Below, piece by piece: positions 27,631-38,901 of a stretch of 64,000 bases of DNA (positions are counted from its first letter, which is position 1; each line of letters begins with the position of its first letter). The DNA comes from Microbacterium memoriense (GTDB lineage: Bacteria > Actinomycetota > Actinomycetes > Actinomycetales > Microbacteriaceae). Under the pieces are notes generated by a model. The model was not told the origin of the DNA. It was given only the letters and a program-made list of their open reading frames with translations, and searched no databases. The DNA lies in the NCBI RefSeq assembly GCF_025398275.1, contig NZ_JAODOR010000011.1:248001-312000 (forward strand), in the 5' to 3' direction. The translations under genes were made by a program, and so were the position numbers.

Positions 27631-29039
27631 CGAACACTCATCTCCCTCGCACCCCGCGGACGCGGGTGGTCGTCGGCGCCGTCGTCGCGGCGGTCGTCGC
27701 TGTCGTTGGAATCGGCGTGCTGGTCGCCCCCTGGCCCGGCGTCGTCCGCGAACCGACGCCGGTGACGGCTGCGCCTCCCGCAGCGACCTCGGTCGCCACC
27801 TGCGGCGGTCCGCTGCTCGCGGCCGGACGCGAGTCTGCCGCGGCTGCCGCGGTGACGGATGCCGCCGCCCAGAGCGTCGTGTTCGGGGCATCGAACGGTG
27901 CTGTCCCGGCATCCACCACCCTCAGTCCCGCGAACGTCAACGGAGGGGCGGGCCCGATCGTTGTGAGGGCGGAGCCGGTCGCCGGCGTGCGCACCGATGT
28001 GGCCGCCGCGGGCTCCGCCCAGGTCGCCGAGAGCGACCTCCGCGGCCACGCGGCATCGTCGTGCACGCGCGCGGCGATGGAGTCATGGCTCGTTGGCGGC
28101 TCGGCCGCCACGGGGGCCGCAGATCTCGTTGTTCTCGCCAATCCCGGTGACGTGGCTGCCCGCGTGACCTTGACCGTCTACGGCGCCGAGGGCGCCGTGA
28201 CCCCGACAGCCGGCGCCGACCTCCGCATCGCGGCCGGTGCGCAACGGGTGATCCCGCTGGCTGCGCTCGCGCTCGGCGAAGCGAGTCCCGTCATTCAGGT
28301 GACGGCGGCCGAAGCTCCGGTGCGCGCATCGCTCCAGGCCAGCATCACGCGCGTGCTCACACCCGGTGGGGTCGATCAGGTCACCGCGACGGTAGCGCCC
28401 GCGCCGGAGCTCGTGATCCCGGGCGTCGAGATCGCCCAGGCGCCGGGCGCGGCCGATGCGAGCGAGGTCCCCGCGTTCCTGCGGTTGCTGTCTCCGTCGG
28501 CGGCGGCCACCGCGACGGTCACCGTGTGGGGCGCGGCCGGGGGGCAGGTCGGTGACGCGCAGTCCGTCGATCTCACCGCGGGCGTGCCGCTCGAACTCGA
28601 TCTCACGGGTGCGCCGGTCGGAAACTACACGGTGCGAGTCTCCTCCACCGCCCCCACGACCGGAGCCGTGTGGAGCACCACGGGGTTCGGCGAGGGATCT
28701 GACTTCGCGTGGTTCGTCGCCGCGGACGAGCTGACCGCTCCGGCGCTCGTCGCCGTCGCGGCCGGTCCGTCGCCGAGCGTGACGTTGGCGTCCTCCGCAG
28801 GCACCGATCAGCAGGTGCAGCTCATCGCGGATGCCGGCGAGGGTGCCGCGCAGGAGGTGACCGTGCCGGCGGGACGCGCGGTGACGGTCTCGGTCGAGGC
28901 GAACGGTGTGTACCGGATCGTGCCCGACGGTGCGGGGCTCCGCGCCGCCGTCGCGTACACGGGACCAGGCCAGCTGGCGGGGTATCCCGTGCCGGCGAGC
29001 GACGTTGCGGCGGCCTCGATCGAGGTGTTCCCGCGCTGA
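27627..29039 (+). CDS. DUF5719 family secreted/anchored protein
   Basis: A 470-residue protein with one N-terminal membrane anchor (VVVGAVVAAVVAVVGIGVLVA, residues about 14-34) followed by an extracytoplasmic, Ala/Val/Thr-rich beta-sandwich region. Repeated phrases such as DLVVLANPGDVAARVTLTVYG and FLRLLSPSAAATATVTVWG suggest two or more Ig-like modules. It matches my knowledge of DUF5719, a family of unknown function found beside the GT2-membrane protein in Actinobacteria. ATG 27627 overlaps the previous stop, with GGGGGAGGG about 8 nt upstream, so the two proteins are likely made in fixed ratio and may form one envelope complex. Confidence 0.82.
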   Translation: MTNTHLPRTPRTRVVVGAVVAAVVAVVGIGVLVAPWPGVVREPTPVTAAPPAATSVATCGGPLLAAGRESAAAAAVTDAAAQSVVFGASNGAVPASTTLSPANVNGGAGPIVVRAEPVAGVRTDVAAAGSAQVAESDLRGHAASSCTRAAMESWLVGGSAATGAADLVVLANPGDVAARVTLTVYGAEGAVTPTAGADLRIAAGAQRVIPLAALALGEASPVIQVTAAEAPVRASLQASITRVLTPGGVDQVTATVAPAPELVIPGVEIAQAPGAADASEVPAFLRLLSPSAAATATVTVWGAAGGQVGDAQSVDLTAGVPLELDLTGAPVGNYTVRVSSTAPTTGAVWSTTGFGEGSDFAWFVAADELTAPALVAVAAGPSPSVTLASSAGTDQQVQLIADAGEGAAQEVTVPAGRAVTVSVEANGVYRIVPDGAGLRAAVAYTGPGQLAGYPVPASDVAAASIEVFPR

Positions 29040-29054
29040 GAGCGGGAAGGTTCC

Positions 29055-29480
29055 TCAGAAGTGGAACCGGTCGGGTCCGAGATCCCAGGGGTCGCGGCCC
29101 AGATACTCCGCCGCTGCGCGGAACACGCATCCTTCGATCATCACGCGCCGGTGCAGATCGTCGTTGCGGTGCAGATGGCTGAGACGCTCGATCGGCAGCC
29201 GGTAGAGGATGATGCGGCGCTCGTCGGGAAGCACGGTCCACCGGGGAATGCCCGCGTCGTCCGAGGCGGGCGGCATGGCGCCGACTTCGAAGTGGACGTC
29301 ACGCAACTCCGGCCAGGCGCTGCGGAGGAACTCCGCGGCTGTGCCGACGGAGAGATCGAAGCGCTCGGCTCGGGTTTCCAGCGGGGGGAGCGGGGGCCGC
29401 ACGACCGGGCTGCGATCATCACGACCGTGGCGACCGTGGCGTGTCGGACGACGCGCTGGCTGCGCCGTGCGCCGCCTCAT
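29055..29480 (-). CDS. Metallopeptidase-family protein (Rv3259-like) lacking HExxH
   Basis: A 141-residue protein related to the small zincin-like family annotated as metallopeptidase in Actinobacteria (Rv3259 in M. tuberculosis). The basic N-terminus is followed by LPPLETRAERFDLSVGTAAEFL and ERRIILYRLPIERLSHL. Where family members have a HExxH-type zinc motif, this one has VMIEGCVFRAAAEYLGRDPWDL, with no His pair, so hydrolase activity is unlikely. ATG 29480 has GGAGC five nt upstream and TAGGAT 19 nt upstream. It is convergent with the DUF5719 gene and divergent from DUF3499, keeping the neighbourhood known from mycobacteria. Confidence 0.8.
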   Translation of the reverse strand: MRRRTAQPARRPTRHGRHGRDDRSPVVRPPLPPLETRAERFDLSVGTAAEFLRSAWPELRDVHFEVGAMPPASDDAGIPRWTVLPDERRIILYRLPIERLSHLHRNDDLHRRVMIEGCVFRAAAEYLGRDPWDLGPDRFHF

Positions 29481-29544
29481 GATCGCTCCATGACGCCATC
29501 CTAGTTCGGCGGCGCGGCATCCGGCGGGGCGACGGAGCGGCGGG

Positions 29545-29557
29545 TACCGTGGGCGCA
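29545..29557 (+). promoter_or_regulatory. Putative leaderless promoter -10 for DUF3499 gene
   Basis: TACCGT (29545-29550) is seven nt before ATG 29558, and no ribosome site is present. Confidence 0.4.
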
Positions 29558-29764
29558 ATGCGCGAAAGACTCTGCTCCAAGGTGGCCTGTGCCCGCGAGG
29601 CCGTGACGACGCTGACCTACGACTACGGCGACCAGATGGCCGTCGTCGGCCCGCTCGGCGGCGCGGACGACCCGCACGCGCACGACCTCTGCGCCATCCA
29701 CACCGACCGGATGTCGATGCCCCAGGGCTGGACCGTCGTCCGGCACGAGACGCTGCGCGTCTGA
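29558..29764 (+). CDS. DUF3499 family small cysteine protein (Rv3258c-like)
   Basis: A 68-residue protein matching DUF3499. It has CSKVACAREAVTTLTYDYGDQ and DLCAIHTDRMSMPQGWTVVR. Cys6, Cys11 and Cys45 together with a nearby His give a compact C-x4-C...C-x2-H zinc-ribbon-like pattern. Function is unknown. In mycobacteria the homologue lies between manB and the metallopeptidase-like gene near whiB2, and the same adjacency is kept here. ATG 29558 is chosen over an in-frame GTG at 29549 because TACCGT lies seven nt before it. sahH follows 27 nt downstream on the same strand. Confidence 0.85.
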   Translation: MRERLCSKVACAREAVTTLTYDYGDQMAVVGPLGGADDPHAHDLCAIHTDRMSMPQGWTVVRHETLRV

Positions 29765-29791
29765 GCCGCTCCCGGGTGGAAGAATGGACGG

Positions 29792-31270
<1,479 letters not shown>

Positions 31271-31298
31271 GGCGTGGGCGGGCTGTCCCGCGCGCGCC

Positions 31299-31390
31299 CT
31301 TTGGGGTCGCATGTGGTCGGTGGACCCGATGTTCGGGGCCCCGTGTGGTCGCATCGGCTCAAGATCGGCGACCACACGGGACCCGAAACC
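31299..31390. repeat. 92-nt palindromic repeat, copy A
   Basis: This intergenic element aligns without gaps to 32517-32608, at roughly 70% identity by eye and about 90% over the right-hand 30 nt. Its two ends are imperfect inverted copies (left TTGGGGTCGCATGTGGTCGG, right ending CGACCACACGGGACCCGAAA), so it can fold into a long hairpin. It follows sahH by 28 nt and may also act as a transcript end. The rest of 31271-31515 is the leader of the downstream nuclease-like gene. Confidence 0.65.
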
Positions 31391-31515
31391 TGAGGTGAGC
31401 AGCCTTCCTCCAGGTGGGGTGGGGAGATTCCTCCCCAGGGGGTGGGAGAGGGGGATGCTCCACAGATGTGGGATGCGGGCGCCCGCGCGCGGCGGCTGTC
31501 CTGCACCGTGGGGCG

Positions 31516-32505
31516 ATGACCAGCACAGCCCGTCCGCTTCCGGCGGCGCTCGGCGAGAGCTTCGCGTGCGCTGAAGCCATCGCCCACGAGGTCACCCGGC
31601 GTCGCCTTCGCGCGGCCGACCTCGAGGTGCCGTTCCGTGGTGCCCGCCTCCGCCGGGAGGACCCCGCAGGCGACGGGGATGCGGCGGCAGAACCGCTCGC
31701 ACTGGATGGCCGCATCCGCCGGTCCCTCCTGCGCACGGCGCACGCCTACGCGTCCGTCGCGCCGTCCGGATCCTTCTTCGTCGGCGCCGCAGCCTTGGCG
31801 GCGCACGGTCTGCCGATGAGGAGCGAGTGGGCCAGCCGGCCGCTCTCCGTCGCTGTGCACCCGCCCGCGCACGCCCCGCGGGGACGCGGTGTACGCGGCG
31901 TCAAGATATCGCCCCGGATGGTGAGTGTCTGCGAGGTGGATGGGCTGCGCGTTGCCGACCCTGTCACGGCGTGGGCGCTCTGCGGGTCGTGGTTGTCCCG
32001 TGATCAGCTCGTCGTCCTCGGCGATGCGCTCGTGTGTGTCCCGCGTGATGAGCGGGGCCACTCGCATCCCGAGCGCCGGCGCGCGACGCTCGACCAGCTA
32101 CGGCAGGCGGTGACCGTCCCCTGGCGCCGCAATCGGGATCGGCTCTTGGCTGCGCTCGAGGTGATCCGCGTCGGCAGCATGTCGCCGCTGGAAACCGAGA
32201 GCCGCCTGGTGCTGACACGCGCGGGTCTTCCCGAACCTGACTTGGATGTGGAGATGCGCGCCGACGACGGGCGTCTCATCGGGGTGTGCGATGCCGTCTA
32301 TCGCCGGCAGCGCGTCGTGGTCGAGGTCGAGGGCGGTCATCACCGCACCAGCGACAGGCAATGGAACCGCGACCTCGACAAGTACGCGGCGCTCGCCGCG
32401 GCCGGGTGGGAGGTCGTGCGCGTGACGTCACGGCATATCCGTGGATCCAATCCGCAGGCTCCACACCTCGTGCGCGCCGCACTCGAGCGCCATCCGCAGG
32501 GCTGA
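31516..32505 (+). CDS. DUF559/Vsr-like endonuclease-fold protein
   Basis: A 329-residue protein. Residues 1-200 look like the winged-helix or AbiEi-like part common in these actinobacterial proteins (FFVGAAALAAHGLPM, VADPVTAWALCGSWL). Residues 215-329 form a PD-(D/E)XK nuclease-like core: SPLETESRLVLTRAGLPEPD, GVCDAVYRRQRVVVEVEGGH with the D...E-x-E metal site, and a Vsr/DUF559-type AGWEVVRVTSRHI. Such proteins are scattered, often in variable positions, and their targets are unknown. ATG 31516 has GTGGGG close upstream; a longer in-frame extension is not conserved-looking. It is flanked on both sides by copies of a palindromic repeat, which suggests a mobile or exchangeable unit. Confidence 0.8.
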   Translation: MTSTARPLPAALGESFACAEAIAHEVTRRRLRAADLEVPFRGARLRREDPAGDGDAAAEPLALDGRIRRSLLRTAHAYASVAPSGSFFVGAAALAAHGLPMRSEWASRPLSVAVHPPAHAPRGRGVRGVKISPRMVSVCEVDGLRVADPVTAWALCGSWLSRDQLVVLGDALVCVPRDERGHSHPERRRATLDQLRQAVTVPWRRNRDRLLAALEVIRVGSMSPLETESRLVLTRAGLPEPDLDVEMRADDGRLIGVCDAVYRRQRVVVEVEGGHHRTSDRQWNRDLDKYAALAAAGWEVVRVTSRHIRGSNPQAPHLVRAALERHPQG

Positions 32506-32516
32506 CCGGCATCCAG

Positions 32517-32608
32517 GTTCTGGGTCGCTCATTGTCGCAGCACCCTATCTTCGGGGCCCGGCGTGGCCGGTGCGGAGGCCGATCGGCGACCACACGCGAC
32601 CCAAAACC
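32517..32608. repeat. 92-nt palindromic repeat, copy B
   Basis: Second copy of the element at 31299-31390, in the same orientation, starting 11 nt after the nuclease-like gene. GATCGGCGACCACAC is identical in both copies, and TTCGGGGCCC is at the same internal position. Its ends, GGTTCTGGGTCGC and GCGACCCAAAACC, are inverted relatives. The remaining bases to 32650 carry no recognised signal. Confidence 0.65.
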
Positions 32609-32650
32609 GACGGGGGCAGTCGTCCCGAGTGCGGCGGATCGGAAGGCCTC

Positions 32651-32685
32651 GTTTAAATCAATCAAAACAAGGGTAGAGTCGGGGT
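32651..32685 (+). promoter_or_regulatory. furA-katG promoter with AT-rich Fur-type operator
   Basis: TAGAGT (32674-32679) is six nt before ATG 32686, the leaderless arrangement. The preceding 20 bases (32651-32670) are strongly AT-rich in a GC-rich context, with TTTAAATCAATCAAAACAA. In Streptomyces and mycobacteria FurA/CatR binds an AT-rich site overlapping its own promoter, so autorepression of the furA-katG transcript is expected. Confidence 0.55.
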
Positions 32686-35435
<2,750 letters not shown>

Positions 35436-35449
35436 GTCCGCTCAGACAG

Positions 35450-35490
35450 AAGGCCCGTCCCGGAATCCGAGGATCTCCGGGGCGGGCCTT
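35450..35490. terminator. Bidirectional terminator between katG and aquaporin gene
   Basis: AAGGCCCGTCCCGG (35450-35463) pairs with CCGGGGCGGGCCTT (35477-35490), 13 of 14 positions, around a 13-nt loop. A short TTC follows on the plus strand and TCTG on the minus strand. It separates two converging genes. Confidence 0.75.
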
Positions 35491-35509
35491 CGTCGGTGGT
35501 GCCGTCGGG

Positions 35510-36319
35510 TCAGCCGGCGGACTTGTTGTCGAACAGCGCGCGGTGCGCGAAGCCGGCGATCAGCGCGCCGACGATCGGGAACACCAGGAAGACCCAGAGC
35601 TGGACGAGCGCGTCGGGGCCGCCGTAGATCGCGGTCGCGATCGAGCGGGCCGGGTTGACCGACGTGTTGTCGATCGGGATGGTGGCGAGGTGGATGAGGG
35701 TCAGCGTCAGGCCGATGACGAGTCCGGCCATCGCCGGAGTTCCCCGCGTCGCGTGGGTCACGCCGAGGATGACGAGGACGAAGATCGCCGTGAACACGAT
35801 CTCGGTCGTGATCGCCGCGCCCAGGCCGAATCCGCCGGGGGAGTGCTCGCCGAAGCCGTTGCTCGCGAACCCGCTGCCCTGCGCCGCGGCCAGCCAGCCG
35901 TCGGGGCCGAAGAGACCGATGAGGACGATGACGCTCGTGCCGACGGCGCCGCCGACGATCTGCGCGACGATGTAGCCGATCGAGTCCTTCCACGGGAAGC
36001 GCCCGGCGGCGGCGAGACCCAGCGTGACGGCGGGATTGAAGTGGCCGCCGGAGATCGGGCCCCACGCGTACGCTCCCGCGACGACCGTCAGACCGAACGC
36101 GAGCGCGACACCGACGAATCCGATGCCGAGCGATGTGCCGTTCTCGCTCGCGCCGAAGTTCGCGGCGAACAGCGCCGCACTGATCGACCCGAAGACGAGG
36201 AGGAACGTGCCGGCGGCCTCGGCGAGGAGCTTCTGGCCGGTAGACGGCCCGCTGGGCGCGGGAGTGTGATCGAGCGCGGTCGGGGTGACCGGCGCGTCGG
36301 GGATGGGATCCGTGCTCAT
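35510..36319 (-). CDS. MIP-family aquaporin (AqpZ-like)
   Basis: A 269-residue channel with six membrane helices and the two half-helix NPA motifs HFNPAVTLG and SVNPARSIAT. The first motif follows GAYAWGPISGG and the second is preceded by LIHLATIPIDN. The long loop after the fourth helix and residues around ITTEIVFTAIFVLVILG match AqpZ-type water channels rather than glycerol facilitators, which carry NPARD in the second motif. The first 30 residues are Pro/Ala-rich and cytosolic. ATG 36319 has AAAGGA six nt upstream; an ATG 25 codons earlier lacks a ribosome site. It is divergent from mtrA. Confidence 0.92.
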   Translation of the reverse strand: MSTDPIPDAPVTPTALDHTPAPSGPSTGQKLLAEAAGTFLLVFGSISAALFAANFGASENGTSLGIGFVGVALAFGLTVVAGAYAWGPISGGHFNPAVTLGLAAAGRFPWKDSIGYIVAQIVGGAVGTSVIVLIGLFGPDGWLAAAQGSGFASNGFGEHSPGGFGLGAAITTEIVFTAIFVLVILGVTHATRGTPAMAGLVIGLTLTLIHLATIPIDNTSVNPARSIATAIYGGPDALVQLWVFLVFPIVGALIAGFAHRALFDNKSAG

Positions 36320-36452
36320 GAGAGGTCCTTTCGGTGAAGGGAAGACCTGAGGCTGATTCTGCCGCTCGAGCACGTTCGGGTGGGGGATGCGCACGGATTA
36401 CGTCGCGAAATGTCGAGCGCGGTGTGCTCGGCCCGTGGCCAGGGCGGTCCGC

Positions 36453-36495
36453 TACTGTGGGAGAGCACCAGCATTTCGCGGTGCCCAGTGGCACC
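36453..36495 (+). promoter_or_regulatory. Putative mtrA -10 and leader hairpin
   Basis: TACTGT (36453-36458) is a candidate -10, giving a leader of about 60 nt. Within it GGTGCC (36480-36485) and GGCACC (36490-36495) form a perfect 6-bp hairpin with loop CAGT. The remaining bases 36320-36452 serve the divergent aquaporin gene, but I see no clear promoter there. Confidence 0.35.
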
Positions 36496-36526
36496 CGCCG
36501 CACCGCCGAAGGACGAATGAAGGCCT

Positions 36527-37207
36527 ATGACTTCTCGGATTCTGGTTGTCGACGACGACACCGCTCTGGCAGAGATGATCGGCATCGTGTTGCGCACCGA
36601 GGGATTCGAGCCCGTCTTCTGTGCCGACGGCGCTGCCGCGCTCGAGATCTGGCGCACGGAGCGCCCGGAGCTCGTGCTGCTCGACCTCATGCTCCCCGGG
36701 ATGGACGGGATCGAGATCTGCACGCGCATCCGCGCCGAGTCCGGGGTCCCGATCATCATGCTGACGGCCCGGACCGATACGGCTGACGTCGTCCGCGGGC
36801 TCGAATCGGGTGCCGATGACTACATCGTCAAGCCGTTCAACCCGAAAGAGCTCGTCGCGCGCATCCGCACCCGCTTGCGCCCGGCATCCACTCTTGACGC
36901 GGAGACCGTGCGGATCGGTGATGTGAGCGTCGATGTCGCCGCTCACGAAGTGCGGCGCGGTGACACCGTGATCGCTCTCACTCCGTTGGAGTTCGAGTTG
37001 CTCGTGGCGCTCGCCTCCAAACCCCAGCAGGTGTTCTCCCGCGAGATGCTGCTCGAACAGGTCTGGGGCTATCACTACAAGGCCGACACCCGCCTGGTGA
37101 ACGTCCACGTCCAGCGTCTGCGCGCCAAGGTCGAGATCGACCCCGACAATCCGAAGATCGTCACGACGGTCCGCGGCGTCGGCTACCGCGCGGGCGCGGT
37201 CGTCTGA
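36527..37207 (+). CDS. mtrA: Response regulator MtrA
   Basis: MtrA is the OmpR-type DNA-binding partner of kinase MtrB and controls cell division, cell-wall hydrolases and replication-linked genes in Actinobacteria. The 226-residue protein has a receiver domain with acidic pocket VVDDD, phosphorylation site Asp53 (LLDLMLPGMDG) and switch residues T-A in MLTARTDTAD plus the conserved lysine in VKPFNPKEL. The C-terminal winged helix includes LTPLEFELLVALA and the recognition helix DTRLVNVHVQRLRAKVE. ATG 36527 has AAGG just upstream. It is followed 14 nt later by mtrB. Confidence 0.98.
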   Translation: MTSRILVVDDDTALAEMIGIVLRTEGFEPVFCADGAAALEIWRTERPELVLLDLMLPGMDGIEICTRIRAESGVPIIMLTARTDTADVVRGLESGADDYIVKPFNPKELVARIRTRLRPASTLDAETVRIGDVSVDVAAHEVRRGDTVIALTPLEFELLVALASKPQQVFSREMLLEQVWGYHYKADTRLVNVHVQRLRAKVEIDPDNPKIVTTVRGVGYRAGAVV

Positions 37208-37221
37208 CCCCCGGCTCACCC

Positions 37222-38901
37222 ATGGCCGCCACGACGACGAGTGTGACGTTGCCGGGCGATTGGCGGCTCTGGCGCGACTGGCGGTCCTCGCCGCGGCGTA
37301 TCGCGTCGGCGTGGCAGCGATCGCTGCGTTTCCGCACGCTCGCGGTGACGCTGGGGCTCACGGCCCTGACGATCCTGATCGCCTTCGTGACGATGGCGCT
37401 CGCGATCCAGAACGACCTGTTCGAATCCCGCGTCCAGCAGGTGCAGCAGTCGGTCGAGCGGGCGACGCAGTCCGCCCAGCGATCTTTGGATGTCGCCCAG
37501 CCCGAGGGCGACTCCGATGCCCTGCGTGTGCTGATGGAGAACGCGACCAACGCCACATCGCGCCAGGCGGGCACCGACATGATCGCGGCGTTCCGCGTGT
37601 CGTCGGATCCGTCCCTGATCGCCCCGCAGGACTTCACGAAGGGCGGGATGGAGCCCGAACTGCTCACCGACGGGCTCCGCGCAGCGGTCCAGCGGGATGC
37701 GGAGCAGCAGTGGTGGCAATCCATCGCGCTCCCGGACGACGACGGCGGTGCGGTTCCCGGAATCGTGATCGGGCAACAGTTGGTCTTCCCGGAGGTCGGC
37801 GCGTACGAGTTCTACTTCGCCTACGATCTCGCGTCCGAAGCGGAGACGCTGCGATTCGTCCAAGTCACGCTGTGGCTGGTCGGGCTCGGGCTCGTCGTCT
37901 TGATCGGGGTGATCTCCTGGCTCGTGCTGCGCTCGGTGACCGTGCCGATCGCGCAGGCGGCCGAAACGAGTGCGATCCTCGCGGCCGGCGACCTCGGCGT
38001 GCGGCTACCGGTGCACGGCGAGGACGAGTTCGCGACCCTGGGCCGGTCGTTCAACGCGATGGCGGACAGCATCGAATCGCAGATCAAGGAGCTCGCCGAG
38101 TTGTCTCTTGTGCAGCAGCGGTTCGTCTCGGATGTGTCGCACGAACTGCGGACCCCGCTGACGACGATCCGCCTGGCCAGCGACATGCTGAACGATCAGC
38201 GCGACAGCTTCGATCCGACGATGGCGCGCGCCGCCGAGCTGCTGCACGCGCAAGTGCAGCGGTTCGAGACGCTCCTCACCGACCTCCTCGAGATCAGCCG
38301 GTACGACGCGGGCTCGGTGCAACTGGAGAACGAGCCGACGAGCCTCGCGCACCTGGCCGAGGATGTCATCGCGTCGATGCAGCAACTCGCCGATCAGCAC
38401 GGCACCGATGTGCGCCTGGTCGCTCCCGGTGGTTACTCGCCCGTCGAGATGGACCCGCGCCGCGTGCGGCGCGTCGTCCGCAACCTCCTCGGCAACGCCA
38501 TCGAGCACGGCGAGGGAAGACCCATCGTCGTCACGGTCGACAGCAATCAACGCGCCGTCGCGCTCGGCGTGCGCGATTTCGGGCTCGGAATGAGTGCGGC
38601 CGACGCCGAGCGGGTGTTCGACCGGTTCTGGCGCGCCGACCCGTCCCGCACACGCACGATCGGCGGTACCGGGCTCGGCCTGTCTATCGCGCTCGGTGAC
38701 GCCCGACTGCACGGGGGAACGCTCGCCGTGTGGTCCGAGGCCGGGCGGGGGACGAACTTCGTCCTCACCCTGCCGCGCCACGGACAGTCCGCCGAAGGAT
38801 CGTCGCCGATTCCCCTGGATCCGGGGGAGGATGCCGCTCCGCTCGACGATCTCGGCCTCACTCAGCCCATCACGGTTCCCGGAAGCGGAGGACGGTCATG
38901 A
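37222..38901 (+). CDS. mtrB: Sensor histidine kinase MtrB
   Basis: A 559-residue membrane kinase that phosphorylates MtrA. Helices at about 38-62 and 213-237 enclose an extracellular sensor domain of about 150 residues. A HAMP region follows (SVTVPIAQAAETSAILAAGD), then the phospho-acceptor His307 in DVSHELRTPLTTIRLAS. The ATPase has the N box NLLGNAIEHGEG and G boxes DFGLGMS and GGTGLGLSIA. The C-terminal 45 residues are Pro/Asp-rich and probably flexible. ATG 37222 follows the mtrA stop by 14 nt. The stop overlaps lpqB (ATGA), consistent with the known functional link among the three. Confidence 0.97.
   Translation: MAATTTSVTLPGDWRLWRDWRSSPRRIASAWQRSLRFRTLAVTLGLTALTILIAFVTMALAIQNDLFESRVQQVQQSVERATQSAQRSLDVAQPEGDSDALRVLMENATNATSRQAGTDMIAAFRVSSDPSLIAPQDFTKGGMEPELLTDGLRAAVQRDAEQQWWQSIALPDDDGGAVPGIVIGQQLVFPEVGAYEFYFAYDLASEAETLRFVQVTLWLVGLGLVVLIGVISWLVLRSVTVPIAQAAETSAILAAGDLGVRLPVHGEDEFATLGRSFNAMADSIESQIKELAELSLVQQRFVSDVSHELRTPLTTIRLASDMLNDQRDSFDPTMARAAELLHAQVQRFETLLTDLLEISRYDAGSVQLENEPTSLAHLAEDVIASMQQLADQHGTDVRLVAPGGYSPVEMDPRRVRRVVRNLLGNAIEHGEGRPIVVTVDSNQRAVALGVRDFGLGMSAADAERVFDRFWRADPSRTRTIGGTGLGLSIALGDARLHGGTLAVWSEAGRGTNFVLTLPRHGQSAEGSSPIPLDPGEDAAPLDDLGLTQPITVPGSGGRS

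Noticed and set aside
29765-29791. An SAH riboswitch before sahH
   Set aside because: Only 27 nt separate the genes, too short for the aptamer, and a -10-like element is there instead.
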